64,000 nucleotides of DNA from JARRKC01 sp037388505 (GTDB lineage: Bacteria; Acidobacteriota; UBA6911; RPQK01; JAPXNP01): positions 1 through 64,000 of the forward strand of contig JARRKC010000017.1 in assembly GCA_037388505.1 (NCBI GenBank). The letters run 5' to 3'. The notes under the pieces were generated by a model. That model worked only from the letters and a program-made list of their open reading frames with translations, was not told the DNA's origin and ran no database searches. The translations under genes were made by a program, and so were the position numbers. Shown one piece after another: positions 50,671-59,350 of this stretch. Positions within the stretch are counted from its first letter, which is position 1; every line of letters starts with the position of its first letter.

Positions 50671-53403
50671 CTAACCTCCTTGGATTACTCGAAATCCCCG
50701 GTAAGCTTCACCGGCGGTCAGATCCGCCTTCGACTTGGCAGGTAGATCCGCACTGCCACCCTTCAGTTCCGGCTTCCCATCCTTGTCGGTCGTCCATTCG
50801 GCGACGTTTCCTCCCAGATCGAAGACCGGGTTGGAGTCGCCCCGCCCCCGAAACTGACCGACCGGACGCAGCAGGGCTGCAGGCCCGGGCAGTTTGGCGA
50901 TCACCTCCTGGAGCCGGGCGCGATCGTCGAGATTCGGCGCATAGCCGGCCCAGTAGTCGAGTGTGTTCTCTGATCCGCCGTTTCCGGCGTAGAGCTTGGC
51001 TGCCTCCTCCGATCCCGGCAGGCGATACGACTCCCCAGTCTTTTCAGACAGCCAGCGGCAGTAGTTCTGAGCCTGGTCGAAGGTGATGCCGCCGGCCGGG
51101 TAATCATCGGTTCCCGCGGCATAGGCATAGTTGGGATCGAAGGCGTGGAACTGGGCCCGCGTGATTTCGAATCGCGAGACCTGGATGTCCCGATAGGACA
51201 CGATCTCCGGCGTCAGCACGCCTCCCCGTTGAGTGCCGTAGTGTCCTTCGTCGGACCGGCTGGCTTTGTTCAGCAGGAGAGCCTCATCCAGGGGAGAGTG
51301 CTCTTTGAGTGCTTCGTTCTTCTGGTCGGGCTTTTCGAACAGGTAGCGGTCGATCCAGGCCAGTTCCTCTTCCACCTTCCGTTTCTGGTGTTGATAGCTG
51401 CGCAGCCCGTGCGGTTCGCCCGGGAAGACCACCAGTCGTACCGGAGTCTTGGTTGCCTGTTGCAGCACCCGGTAGTGAGACCAACTCTGGCTCGGCGGGA
51501 CATTGACGTCGTCGGTGCCGGTGAACAGAATCGTCGGCGTCGTGTCGTCCTTCAACCGGAAGTAGGGAGACTTGCGGATGTACAGTTCCGGCGCCTCATA
51601 GGGCGGCTTTCCGAAGTAGTAGTTGTCGAAGGAAGCCCCGAACATGACGTTGGCCCAGTCACTGATCCACTCCACATCGCCCGCACCCGCTGAGGCAACT
51701 TTGAACCGGTGACTGCGCGTGACGAGCTCGGTGGTCAGAATGGCACCGTTCGACCATCCCATCGTCCCGAGCCGGTCCGGATCCACCAGTCCCTTCTCGA
51801 TGACGTAGTCGACACCGTTCTCGATGTCCACCCGCTCGAGATCGTAGTACTTGCCGCAGCAGATCGATTCCACCCATTCCAGTCCGTAGTTGCCGCTACC
51901 GTGGTAATTGACCTTCAGTACGAAGGCCCCCCGCTGCGACAGTAGGATTTTCGGGTATGCCCAGGATTCACTCCAAGCGTCCAGGTCGGTTCCCGACGGT
52001 CCGCCGTGAATCGCAAGCATGAGGGGATACCGTTTGCCTTCCTGGTAATCCAGTGGGTAGTAGAGCAGGCCCTCCACCGTGTCGCCGTTTGCACCCTTCC
52101 AGGAGATTACGTCGACGCGGGACTTCTTCTTGTTTTTGAACGAAGGATTCAGGTCGGTGAATTGTGATTCGTCCTGAAGAGCCGTTCCGCTCAGGCTGGC
52201 GTGGTACCACTGCTCCGGAGTCGATGCCGTCGAGTAGGCATAAACGATCGTCTTGCCGTCCTTGGCGATGGTCCAATCCCAAATGTTCCGGACCTGATCG
52301 CCGGTCAGGTCCTGGCGCGACCAGCTCGTCCCCTGCCGGCGATAGAGAGCAGGCCGAAACCGAACTCCGTCCGCCAGCAGCGCCAGGAACCCTCCGTCGA
52401 CCGGCTTGACCGAGAGACCGTAGCCTCCGAGGCCCCAGGGCCAGTCGAGGTCGACCTGGGTCGCTGTGTGTGAAGGAAGGTCGTAGTAGTTGAGGCGCGT
52501 CACCGTGGCCGTGAAGTAGACGGGATCACTTGAATACTCGGTGGCAAAGTAGAAGCCTCCGGAATCCTTCGCCCAGACCGCGCCCCGCGGCGCCATCCGC
52601 CGGTCCGGCTCGATCGGCGTCATCTCGCCAGTATCGATTCGTGTCAGGAAGATGGCCGGAGTGATCTTCTGGTCGAAGGAAAACGTCAGGCTGCGCTGAT
52701 GAATGGAGACTACCCAGTTGCCGTCGGGCGAGACGGCGATACTACGAATCCAGTCCTTGTTCTCGGTCAAACGACGGATCTTCTTCTTTTGAATGTCGAG
52801 GAGATAGATGCGGACCGGAGGCTGATGTGCGGCGTCGTCGACGACTTCTGAGTTGTCCTTCTCCTTCTTCTTTTCCTGCTCGTACAGGGAGGGATCTTCC
52901 TCCGCTGCAAAAACGATCGTCTGGTTGTCCTTCCAATCGAAATCCCGCACCGAGCGCTTGAAATCGACGACCGGCCAGGGCTCCCCGCCTTGCGTGTTGA
53001 GGAGCCAGAGCCCGGTGACGTGGTCTCCTTCGCCGTTGGATTTGTCCGGAGAAGGACGCGAGGCCAAGAAGGCGATCAGCTTTCCATCCGGGGACCAGCG
53101 CGGACCGCGTTGGGAGAACTTCCCGCGGGTCAGCTGGATTTCACTCTTGTCCACGAGCGAGCTCAGATACAGATTGGAGAAGCGTCTGCCTGTCTCCTTG
53201 TCCATCTGGCTCTTGACCCAGACGACTCGGGTGGCATCCGGCGAAATGTCGAAGCTGCCCGCATCCTCCGCAAGCAGGATGTCGTCCGGAGTCCACGGAC
53301 TGTCGTCAGCGGCCAGCAGAGACGAAAGTCCGCAGTAGAAGAGCAAGAAGCCGGTGCAAGCGAACAGCGTGAGTTTCCGTACGAGTTTGTTCGATTCTTT
53401 CAT
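50671..53403 (-). CDS. Exported S9 peptidase fused to formylglycine-generating-enzyme-like domain
   Basis: 910 residues. A signal-like N-terminus (LTLFACTGFLLFYCGLSSLLA) starts at ATG 53403. A TolB-like propeller follows (WSPDGKLIAFLASR, VSPDGNWVVSI). Near residues 490-735 is an alpha/beta-hydrolase: AIHGGPSGTDLD, nucleophile in MGWSNGAILTT, aspartate in GTDDVNVPP, histidine in FPGEPHGLRS. The last 150 residues resemble SUMF1/FGE: FEITRAQFHAFD, GGITFDQAQNYCRWLSEKTG, YRLPGSEEAAKLYA, DLGGNVAEWTT and YRGFRVIQGG. The hydrolase triad is complete. FGE's two active cysteines are not obvious in the C-terminal part, so a binding role is likelier. It may be extracytoplasmic. Confidence 0.88.
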   Translation of the reverse strand: MKESNKLVRKLTLFACTGFLLFYCGLSSLLAADDSPWTPDDILLAEDAGSFDISPDATRVVWVKSQMDKETGRRFSNLYLSSLVDKSEIQLTRGKFSQRGPRWSPDGKLIAFLASRPSPDKSNGEGDHVTGLWLLNTQGGEPWPVVDFKRSVRDFDWKDNQTIVFAAEEDPSLYEQEKKKEKDNSEVVDDAAHQPPVRIYLLDIQKKKIRRLTENKDWIRSIAVSPDGNWVVSIHQRSLTFSFDQKITPAIFLTRIDTGEMTPIEPDRRMAPRGAVWAKDSGGFYFATEYSSDPVYFTATVTRLNYYDLPSHTATQVDLDWPWGLGGYGLSVKPVDGGFLALLADGVRFRPALYRRQGTSWSRQDLTGDQVRNIWDWTIAKDGKTIVYAYSTASTPEQWYHASLSGTALQDESQFTDLNPSFKNKKKSRVDVISWKGANGDTVEGLLYYPLDYQEGKRYPLMLAIHGGPSGTDLDAWSESWAYPKILLSQRGAFVLKVNYHGSGNYGLEWVESICCGKYYDLERVDIENGVDYVIEKGLVDPDRLGTMGWSNGAILTTELVTRSHRFKVASAGAGDVEWISDWANVMFGASFDNYYFGKPPYEAPELYIRKSPYFRLKDDTTPTILFTGTDDVNVPPSQSWSHYRVLQQATKTPVRLVVFPGEPHGLRSYQHQKRKVEEELAWIDRYLFEKPDQKNEALKEHSPLDEALLLNKASRSDEGHYGTQRGGVLTPEIVSYRDIQVSRFEITRAQFHAFDPNYAYAAGTDDYPAGGITFDQAQNYCRWLSEKTGESYRLPGSEEAAKLYAGNGGSENTLDYWAGYAPNLDDRARLQEVIAKLPGPAALLRPVGQFRGRGDSNPVFDLGGNVAEWTTDKDGKPELKGGSADLPAKSKADLTAGEAYRGFRVIQGG

Positions 53404-53479
53404 CTTGAATGCATTCCTCGATTCAGGTTCAGTCAGTGCAGAAGGTCGTTCGGGTTTCCCTTTCCGGTCTTCCATGCGG

Positions 53480-55696
53480 CTAGTCCATGACCTCAAAAGG
53501 CGCCGAGACGAGCTCGTTCGGATCGGAAGACGGACCCACCAGTGCCTTGTACTGCATGCGCTCGACCTCCCACGCTTTGGTCTCCGGGTTGTACCACGCG
53601 AGTTCCTTCGCCGGAACGGAGAGGTGGACGGTCTGAGTCTCGCCGGGTGACAGCTCGATCTTGGCAAAATCTCTCAACAGCTTGACGGGGCGATCCACGG
53701 CCGAGTTCTCGAAGCCGATGTAGAGCTGGACAATCTCCTGTCCAGCCCGTCGACCGTTGTTCGTGACGTCCACGCTGACCCGGACTTCGCCGTCCGGAGC
53801 GACCTCCGGGGTCAGCACTTTGATGTTGTCATAGGCAAAGCTGGTGTAGCTCAGGCCGTAGCCGAAGCGAAATGCAGGTTCGAGATCCTTCTTATCGATC
53901 AGTGTGTAACCGTGATAGTAGCCGTACATCACCTCGGGAGCGAACGGATCGAAAGGCGGCAGTTGGTCGACGCCGGTCGGAATCGTAAAGGGAAGCTTGC
54001 CGGACGGGTTGACGTCGCCGAACAGGACACGCGGCAGGGCATTGGCGCCTTCCATGCCGAAGTACCAGGCCATCAGGATCGCGGGAACCTCATTCTTCCA
54101 TTCCTCCATCGTGATGGCGCTTCCTCCGATGAGCGCGACGATGACCTTCGGATTCGTCGCCGCAGCTGCCTGGATCATGCGGATATCGAAGTCTTTGAGG
54201 CCCAGGGGATAGCGGTCGCCGCCCTTCATGCCAAACGGGGCTTCCATCTCGGCCTCGTTATGAGGCATTCCGCCATCGGAGTTGACGTACTCACCTTCAT
54301 CATCGTACCGGAAACCGGCCAGCAGCACGACGGCGTCCGCTTCGCCGGAGAGGCGCCGGACCTCGTTCAAATCGCTGCCATCGCAATGAAGCAACTCCAC
54401 ACTGTCGCCGAGATACCCGGTAAATCCTTCCAGAGGCGTGACGATATAGGGAGAATTCACCCAACTGCTGCCCCGATCGCCTGTGTTGTCTTCCTCGATC
54501 AGCCGCCCGATCAGGGCCAGCTTTTTGATCCCTTCTTTGGCCAGCGGAAGGACCCCCGACTCGTTTTTCAACAGGACCATGCTCTGCTCGGCCACCTTAC
54601 GGGACAGGTCGATGTGCTCCGGGGATGCGATCAGATCCCGGTCGTAGGCCCTCGGATCCTCGCGTGTGATGTAGTCCAGCTTGGTTCGCAGGATCCGCAG
54701 GACACTCTCATCGATGTCTCGCTCGTCGGCCTTGCCCTCGCGCACCAGCTCGGGCAGCTTGCCAAATTGTTCCGAGCCGGGCATTTCGATATCCAGTCCC
54801 GCCTCGAGGCCCTTGAGACCGTCCCTCAAGCCGTAGATCCAGTCGGAAGAGACGTAACCCCGGAACCCCCAATCGTGACGGAGGATTTCCGTGAGCAGAT
54901 AGTGATTCTGCCCCGCGTACTCGCCTCGAACACGGTTGTACGAGCTCATGATCGAGGCCACACCATGGTCGACCAGCTTCTTGAAGTGAGGCAGGTAGAC
55001 CTCACGCAGCGTCCGCTCGCCGATTTGTACATTCACCTGGAAGCGGGAATCCTCGATGCTGTTGAGTGCGAAATGCTTGGCGCAGCCCATGACATTGTTG
55101 GCCTGAACGCCCTGCATGACGGCCAGTCCCATCTCCCCCAGCAGCCAGGGATCCTCTCCGTAGGTTTCCTGGGCTCGACCCCAGGAAGGATGCCGCAACA
55201 GGTTGATGCAGATTCCCCCGAAGGTGTTGGCGCCTGCGGCGCGGGCTTCCTGGCCGAAGACGTCGCCGACCTCTCGCTCCAGCCCCACATCCCAGGTGGC
55301 CGCCCGTGCCATGGCCACCGGAAAGGAGGTGGCGTGCGCAACCGTGACTCCTCGCGGGCCGTCGGAGAATGCCAGGGGAGGGATGTGCAGCCGGGCATTG
55401 TAGCCTGAATATCCGATTCCGAAGTGATGTCTGACCAGCCTCACGGCGAGAAACCGGCTCAGACCCTGGCCGACCTTCTGATCGATCTTCTCCTCCAGGC
55501 TCATCTTGGAGAGTAAATCCTTCGCCATCTGGTCGATCTCGGTCTGAGTGGCTTTTCTGGGCCATGGGTACGCTGCGGGATCCACTGGCGGACCAGCTTT
55601 CAGGTTGTAGTATCCCAACCATCCAGCAACCAGGAGCACAGCCAGGACGACCACTCCAAGGACACCGAACAGCGTGTACTTGAGGAGACGTTTCAT
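53480..55696 (-). CDS. Membrane-anchored glycoside hydrolase family 3
   Basis: 738 residues from ATG 55696. A single N-terminal helix (YTLFGVLGVVVLAVLLVAGWLGYY) tethers an extracytoplasmic enzyme. The GH3 N-domain has KMSLEEKIDQ, FSDGPRGVT, and the nucleophile region GYVSSDWIYGLRDG. The C-domain includes VVLLAGFRYDDEGEY, MAWYFGMEGANALPRVLFGDVNPSGKLP, and a fibronectin III-like end with VDVTNNGRRAGQEIVQLY. It is complete. The likely role is a beta-glucosidase or related exo-glycosidase. It runs in the same direction as the upstream-located S9-FGE gene (77 bases between), so the two may share a transcript. Confidence 0.93.
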   Translation of the reverse strand: MKRLLKYTLFGVLGVVVLAVLLVAGWLGYYNLKAGPPVDPAAYPWPRKATQTEIDQMAKDLLSKMSLEEKIDQKVGQGLSRFLAVRLVRHHFGIGYSGYNARLHIPPLAFSDGPRGVTVAHATSFPVAMARAATWDVGLEREVGDVFGQEARAAGANTFGGICINLLRHPSWGRAQETYGEDPWLLGEMGLAVMQGVQANNVMGCAKHFALNSIEDSRFQVNVQIGERTLREVYLPHFKKLVDHGVASIMSSYNRVRGEYAGQNHYLLTEILRHDWGFRGYVSSDWIYGLRDGLKGLEAGLDIEMPGSEQFGKLPELVREGKADERDIDESVLRILRTKLDYITREDPRAYDRDLIASPEHIDLSRKVAEQSMVLLKNESGVLPLAKEGIKKLALIGRLIEEDNTGDRGSSWVNSPYIVTPLEGFTGYLGDSVELLHCDGSDLNEVRRLSGEADAVVLLAGFRYDDEGEYVNSDGGMPHNEAEMEAPFGMKGGDRYPLGLKDFDIRMIQAAAATNPKVIVALIGGSAITMEEWKNEVPAILMAWYFGMEGANALPRVLFGDVNPSGKLPFTIPTGVDQLPPFDPFAPEVMYGYYHGYTLIDKKDLEPAFRFGYGLSYTSFAYDNIKVLTPEVAPDGEVRVSVDVTNNGRRAGQEIVQLYIGFENSAVDRPVKLLRDFAKIELSPGETQTVHLSVPAKELAWYNPETKAWEVERMQYKALVGPSSDPNELVSAPFEVMD

Positions 55697-55824
55697 CGTG
55701 GCCCTAGTATGCAGCAATCGAAACCAAGGAGAAACCGCTGCGCTCACCATCTCCAACTCGATCACTTTCGCAGTACCGGACGATTCTCGTAAGGCGTTTC
55801 CTTCTCCCGGCCGAGTTTGAAGAG

Positions 55825-56577
55825 ATGGCGAAGGAACAGATATGCTGGGCAACCAGGATGGCAGGCTGGCTCAAGGCTGATCTTCACCTGCACACCTGCG
55901 AAGACCCCCACGACGGTCAGCGGATGGTTGTGCACACGCCCGCGGAGCTCATCCAGCGCGCCGCGGACCAGGGTTTCCGGGTTCTTTCCATCACGAATCA
56001 CAACCAGCTTCTCTACAGCAGGGAACTTGCAGAGTATGCGGAGAGACTCGGCGTTCTGTTAATCCCGGGAGTCGAGGCGACGCTGAACGGCCGTCATGTC
56101 TTGCTGTACAACTTCATGGACTACCGACCTTCGTGGAACTCGGCCAAGCAGGTCAGGGAGTCCAAGGGCCCCGAGCAACTGGTCATCGCGCCGCACCCCT
56201 TCTACCCCGTCTCGGAGGCCTTGCGGGAGCTCTTCTTCGAGTGGGCCGATCTTTTCGACGCGGTGGAACTGAGTTCGCTCTCCCTGAGGGGGCTCGATTT
56301 CAATCGACGAGCTGCCCGCGAAGCCAAACGCCGCGGTCTACCCCTGGTCGGAAACAGCGATACCCACTTCCTCTATCAGTTGGGAAGGACCTACACACTC
56401 ATTCACGCGGATTTTCAGGTCACCTCGGTCCTCCGGGCTATCCGCTCCGGACACGTCCGGGCGGTCTCACAGCCGAACGGGGCATGGTTCGTTTCCCGCT
56501 TTTTCGTGGAGAGTCTCCGCTGGAGGCTTCTGCATGCCATGAGAGGCTCGCGGCCCCCCGTGACCGTCCCCGAGTAG
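55825..56577 (+). CDS. PHP-domain metal-dependent phosphoesterase
   Basis: 250 residues. The four PHP motifs are present: DLHLHTCED, SITNHN, LIPGVEAT and APHPFYP, plus NSDTHFLYQLG. The active-site metal ligands are therefore complete. The start could be ATG 55825 or ATG 55858; the latter gives the tight family N-terminus MAGWLKADLHLHT. Substrates are unknown; related proteins are nucleotide phosphodiesterases or histidinol-phosphate phosphatases. The TAG stop begins a family A hairpin. It is divergent from the GH3 gene. Confidence 0.85.
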   Translation: MAKEQICWATRMAGWLKADLHLHTCEDPHDGQRMVVHTPAELIQRAADQGFRVLSITNHNQLLYSRELAEYAERLGVLLIPGVEATLNGRHVLLYNFMDYRPSWNSAKQVRESKGPEQLVIAPHPFYPVSEALRELFFEWADLFDAVELSSLSLRGLDFNRRAAREAKRRGLPLVGNSDTHFLYQLGRTYTLIHADFQVTSVLRAIRSGHVRAVSQPNGAWFVSRFFVESLRWRLLHAMRGSRPPVTVPE

Positions 56578-56604
56578 GACAAGCATCCCTGCTTGTCCCG
56601 CTGA
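56575..56604 (+). repeat. REP-like palindrome, family A, copy 4
   Basis: GGACAAGC (56577-56584) and GCTTGTCC (56591-56598) are perfectly complementary with a 6-base loop. The TAG at 56575-56577 is the stop of the PHP gene. Another partial copy of the same arm sequence follows at about 56722-56752. Confidence 0.75.
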
Positions 56605-56681
56605 CGTGGTCGTGGCAACCGGGAAAGCTGATCGGGGGCAGCGCGGCTGCGGCATCCGCGGCGTTGGTCCCAAGGTCGTTC

Positions 56682-56719
56682 ATTCGGGGCACCGGGACAA
56701 CCGAGGACGGTCATCCTAC
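56682..56719 (-). repeat. REP-like palindrome, family A, copy 5
   Basis: GGACAACC (56695-56702) pairs with GGTCATCC (56709-56716) with one mismatch. The flank CATTCGGGGCAC is shared with the other copies. This copy is in spacer sequence between genes and does not end a recognised coding frame. Confidence 0.65.
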
Positions 56720-56821
56720 TCGGAGCATCCCTGCTTGGCCCGCTGACGAGACCCTTGGCCACGGGGAAATCAGAGCGGTGCATCCCAAAAGCGGCGTCCC
56801 CATACGCGGTGCCGGGATCGT

Positions 56822-56860
56822 CCCCTCGGGGCGGCGGGACAACCAGGGATGGTTGTCCTA
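56822..56860 (-). repeat. REP-like palindrome, family A, copy 6
   Basis: GGACAACC (56837-56844) and GGTTGTCC (56851-56858), perfect 8-bp arms and 6-base loop. On the minus strand it begins TAGGACAACC, and the TAG is the stop of the DUF4126 gene at 56858. Confidence 0.75.
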
Positions 56861-57448
56861 CGCCGGGCTTGGAGCACGCCGCCTGCGAAACAGGAGCTTC
56901 AGAAACCGGAAGAAGACGAACAGGATCGTCAGACAGACTCCCACCGCCACGACCACCACCCCGATCGCCAGATAGGGGTGGCTCGAAGCAAGCCAGAGTA
57001 CGCCCAGGCTCACGGCGTCCTCGCCGAAACTCAGGATCCAGTTGCTGAACGGTTCCGGGCTGGCATTGACCGCAAGGCGGGTAGAGGCCTTGGCGCCGTG
57101 AGACGAAAAGCTCACGAACCCTCCTAGAAGAGCCGCCACCCAGATCCACTGCTGAGACAGTTGGCCCAGCGCCCCGGCCGCCAGGAGCGCGCCGGCGGGC
57201 ACGCGGATGAAGGTATGGATGGCATCCCAGGTGTTGTCCAGGTAAGGGATCTTGTCGGCGAAGAATTCGACGACCAGAAGAAGGCCGGCGGTCACAAGGA
57301 CCCAGGTATTGGCCAGGATCTGCAGGTCCGCAGGAAGGTGCAGAACTTCGAAGCGCTGGGCCAGCCCCAGCGTCAAGATCGTAATGTACAGATTCAGACC
57401 CGCGGCCAGACTCGAACCCAGAGCCAAAGCAAGCTGTGAAACGTCCAT
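56858..57448 (-). CDS. DUF4126 membrane protein
   Basis: 196 residues with four or five predicted membrane helices. Family signatures are ALALGSSLAAGLNLYITILTL near the N-terminus, the charged loop EFFADKIPYLDNTWDAIHTF, and ASTRLAVNASPEPFSNW. Cytoplasmic membrane location; function unknown. The ATG at 57448 has a weak ribosome site. Its stop TAG opens family A copy 6. It is in the same orientation as YjbQ, about 100 bases away. Confidence 0.87.
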   Translation of the reverse strand: MDVSQLALALGSSLAAGLNLYITILTLGLAQRFEVLHLPADLQILANTWVLVTAGLLLVVEFFADKIPYLDNTWDAIHTFIRVPAGALLAAGALGQLSQQWIWVAALLGGFVSFSSHGAKASTRLAVNASPEPFSNWILSFGEDAVSLGVLWLASSHPYLAIGVVVVAVGVCLTILFVFFRFLKLLFRRRRAPSPA

Positions 57449-57547
57449 CGTCCCTAAAGTACGGTGATCTCGGTCATTTTGTTCGCGGCGATCGCCTTGG
57501 GATAGACGATATTCTAGTCGATACTCGAGCCTGGATGGTGCCCGCCA

Positions 57548-57967
57548 TCACTCACCGATGATCTTGACCATGACGCGTTTGGGCCTGCGGCCGTCGAATT
57601 CACCGTAGAAGATCTGCTCCCAGGGACCGAAATCCAGTCGCCCGTTCGTGATGGCAACCACCACTTCACGCCCCATGATCTGGCGCTTGAGATGAGCGTC
57701 GCCGTTGTCCTCGCCGGTTCGGTTGTGGCGGTAGCGGGAGATGGGGGCATGGGGCGCCAGCTGCTCCAGCCAGTCGTCGTAGTCTTCCAGTAGGCCCGAT
57801 TCATCATCATTGATATAGACACTGGCCGTGATGTGCATCGCGTTGACCAGGCAGAGCCCTTCTCGGACCCCGCTCTTGCGAACGAGTTCCTCCACCCGGG
57901 AAGTGATGTTGATGAAGTCTCGGCGTCGTTCGACGTTGAAAACCAGATGTTCGGTCAAGCTCTTCAT
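57548..57967 (-). CDS. YjbQ/UPF0047 family protein
   Basis: 139 residues of the YjbQ-type family: FINITSRVEELVRKSGV, GLCLVNAMHITASVYIND, and GREVVVAITNGRLDFGPWEQIFYGEFDG. The conserved histidines in AMHIT and RYRHNRT are present. Members have secondary thiamine-phosphate synthase activity that can complement thiE mutants, but the physiological role is unknown. GGAGG lies before the ATG. It is divergent from the TPR gene, 63 bases apart. Confidence 0.92.
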   Translation of the reverse strand: MKSLTEHLVFNVERRRDFINITSRVEELVRKSGVREGLCLVNAMHITASVYINDDESGLLEDYDDWLEQLAPHAPISRYRHNRTGEDNGDAHLKRQIMGREVVVAITNGRLDFGPWEQIFYGEFDGRRPKRVMVKIIGE

Positions 57968-58030
57968 GCTGTCCTCCCTCCGTCAATCCCAATGCTTCTC
58001 GTGTCGTCTTGGTCCTGCTACTATTTGAGC

Positions 58031-58981
58031 ATGTCATACCAGGCAAGAGTACGCGTCTTGGTTTTCTGCTGTTCCCTTCTCCTGACCGCCGGCAGCCTTG
58101 AAGCTCAGCGCATCCAGAATATTCTGTTCGGAGACCTGAAGGTGGACCAACCGGAGGGCGTCAACGTTCCCCAGTCATTCTGGTTGGTGCTCAAGGACTT
58201 GCAGGGACATCCGCTGAATCGGGACTCCGTTGCCGCGAACGGACGCTATCGCTTCTTCAACGTCTCGAACGGGGAGTACGTGCTGTCCGTCGAGGTCAAC
58301 GGCCAGGAGGTCTACCGGGACCAGTTCATCCTCAGCGAGCCGTCGAGCACGGACGTGCGCAAAGACATCCATCTCGAATGGAAGGTCAGCGGAGGTGGGT
58401 ACGCCCGACCGGCCGACCAGAACAAGCTGTTGAAACAGGCTCGGGCCGCTGCCAAGGAGGGCAACCAGAAAGAGGCGGTGAAGCTGCTCGAGAAGCTCGT
58501 GGACAAGGACAGCAATGACTTCGAAGCCTGGACGGAGCTTGGAACCGCTCAATTCCAGGAGAAGAAGCTGGATGACGCAGCCAAAGCGTACGAAAAGTCC
58601 CTGGAGCAGAAGCCCGATTATCTGCCGGCCCTCGTCAATCTGGGAAAGTTGAGACTGGCTCAGAAGAAGTTCGATCAGGCAGTCGAGCCGTTGGAGAAGG
58701 CGGTGGCACAGGATCCTCAGCGGGCCGAGTCCCAGTATCTTCTCGGCGAAGCCTACCTGGGCATCCGCAAAGGGTCCCTCGCGGTCGGATACCTGAATGA
58801 AGCGATTCGGCTCGACCCTGACGGGATGGCCGACGTCCATCTCCGTCTGGCCCAGCTGTACGATCTGGCCGGCATGAAGGCCCGGGCCGCGGCGGAGTAC
58901 GAGCAGTTCCTCCAGAAGCGGCCCAACGCGCCGCAGAAGAAAGAGTTGGAGCAGTACATTTCGAAAAACAAGGGAAGTTAG
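58031..58981 (+). CDS. Exported TPR-repeat protein
   Basis: 316 residues from ATG 58031 (the frame is open from 57833 but that region overlaps YjbQ antisense). A signal region (VLVFCCSLLLTAGSLEAQ) precedes a beta-sandwich-like segment (FWLVLKDLQGHPLNRDSVAA, YRFFNVSNGEYVLSVEVNG) and then four to five TPRs of the usual 34-residue type (EAWTELGTAQFQEKKLDDAAKAYEK-like). TPRs serve protein binding. Function unknown. A truncated DUF302 fragment starts right after the stop. Confidence 0.82.
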   Translation: MSYQARVRVLVFCCSLLLTAGSLEAQRIQNILFGDLKVDQPEGVNVPQSFWLVLKDLQGHPLNRDSVAANGRYRFFNVSNGEYVLSVEVNGQEVYRDQFILSEPSSTDVRKDIHLEWKVSGGGYARPADQNKLLKQARAAAKEGNQKEAVKLLEKLVDKDSNDFEAWTELGTAQFQEKKLDDAAKAYEKSLEQKPDYLPALVNLGKLRLAQKKFDQAVEPLEKAVAQDPQRAESQYLLGEAYLGIRKGSLAVGYLNEAIRLDPDGMADVHLRLAQLYDLAGMKARAAAEYEQFLQKRPNAPQKKELEQYISKNKGS

Positions 58982-59015
58982 GGATCGTCCCGGGCGGGAG
59001 GAAGCGTCCGGAAGT

Positions 59016-59285
59016 GTCGATTCTAAGAAGAAGATCGACGTCGATTTTCGGCCGTATCTCATCCTGGGCGCCTGCAACCCCCGCCTTGCTCACCGGGCCC
59101 TGTCTCAGGACGACACGGTGGGGTTGCTTCTCCCATGCAACGTCGTGGTTGCTCAGAAGAATGATGGGGCCGAGATAGCGCTCGCCCGACCGCAATCGAT
59201 GTTCGAGGCGGTCAAGAATCCGGATGTGCAGCCCTTGGCCGACGAAGCCGAGGAACGGATTCGCCGCGTCTTCGAATCGCTCTAG
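59016..59285 (+). pseudogene. DUF302 remnant lacking its N-terminus
   Basis: About 90 codons with no start codon match the C-terminal two-thirds of DUF302 proteins: KKKIDVDFRPYLILGACNPR, LAHRALSQDDTVGLLLPCNV, then MFEAVKNPDVQPLADEAEER and a normal TAG stop at 59283. The N-terminal part with the usual strand pair is missing. The frame is open upstream to the TPR stop but encodes an unrelated RDRPGREEASGS. It is a broken gene, probably left by deletion between the TPR gene and here. Confidence 0.7.
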
Positions 59286-59350
59286 CCGAGTTGCCGTGAA
59301 GTTGCACTTCCTCCTCGCTCGGGAAGGCAAAGTCGAGACGACTTCGAATC

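Noticed and set aside
53912..55408. 498-residue plus-strand open frame
   Set aside because: Antisense of the GH3 gene; no ribosome site and no family resemblance.
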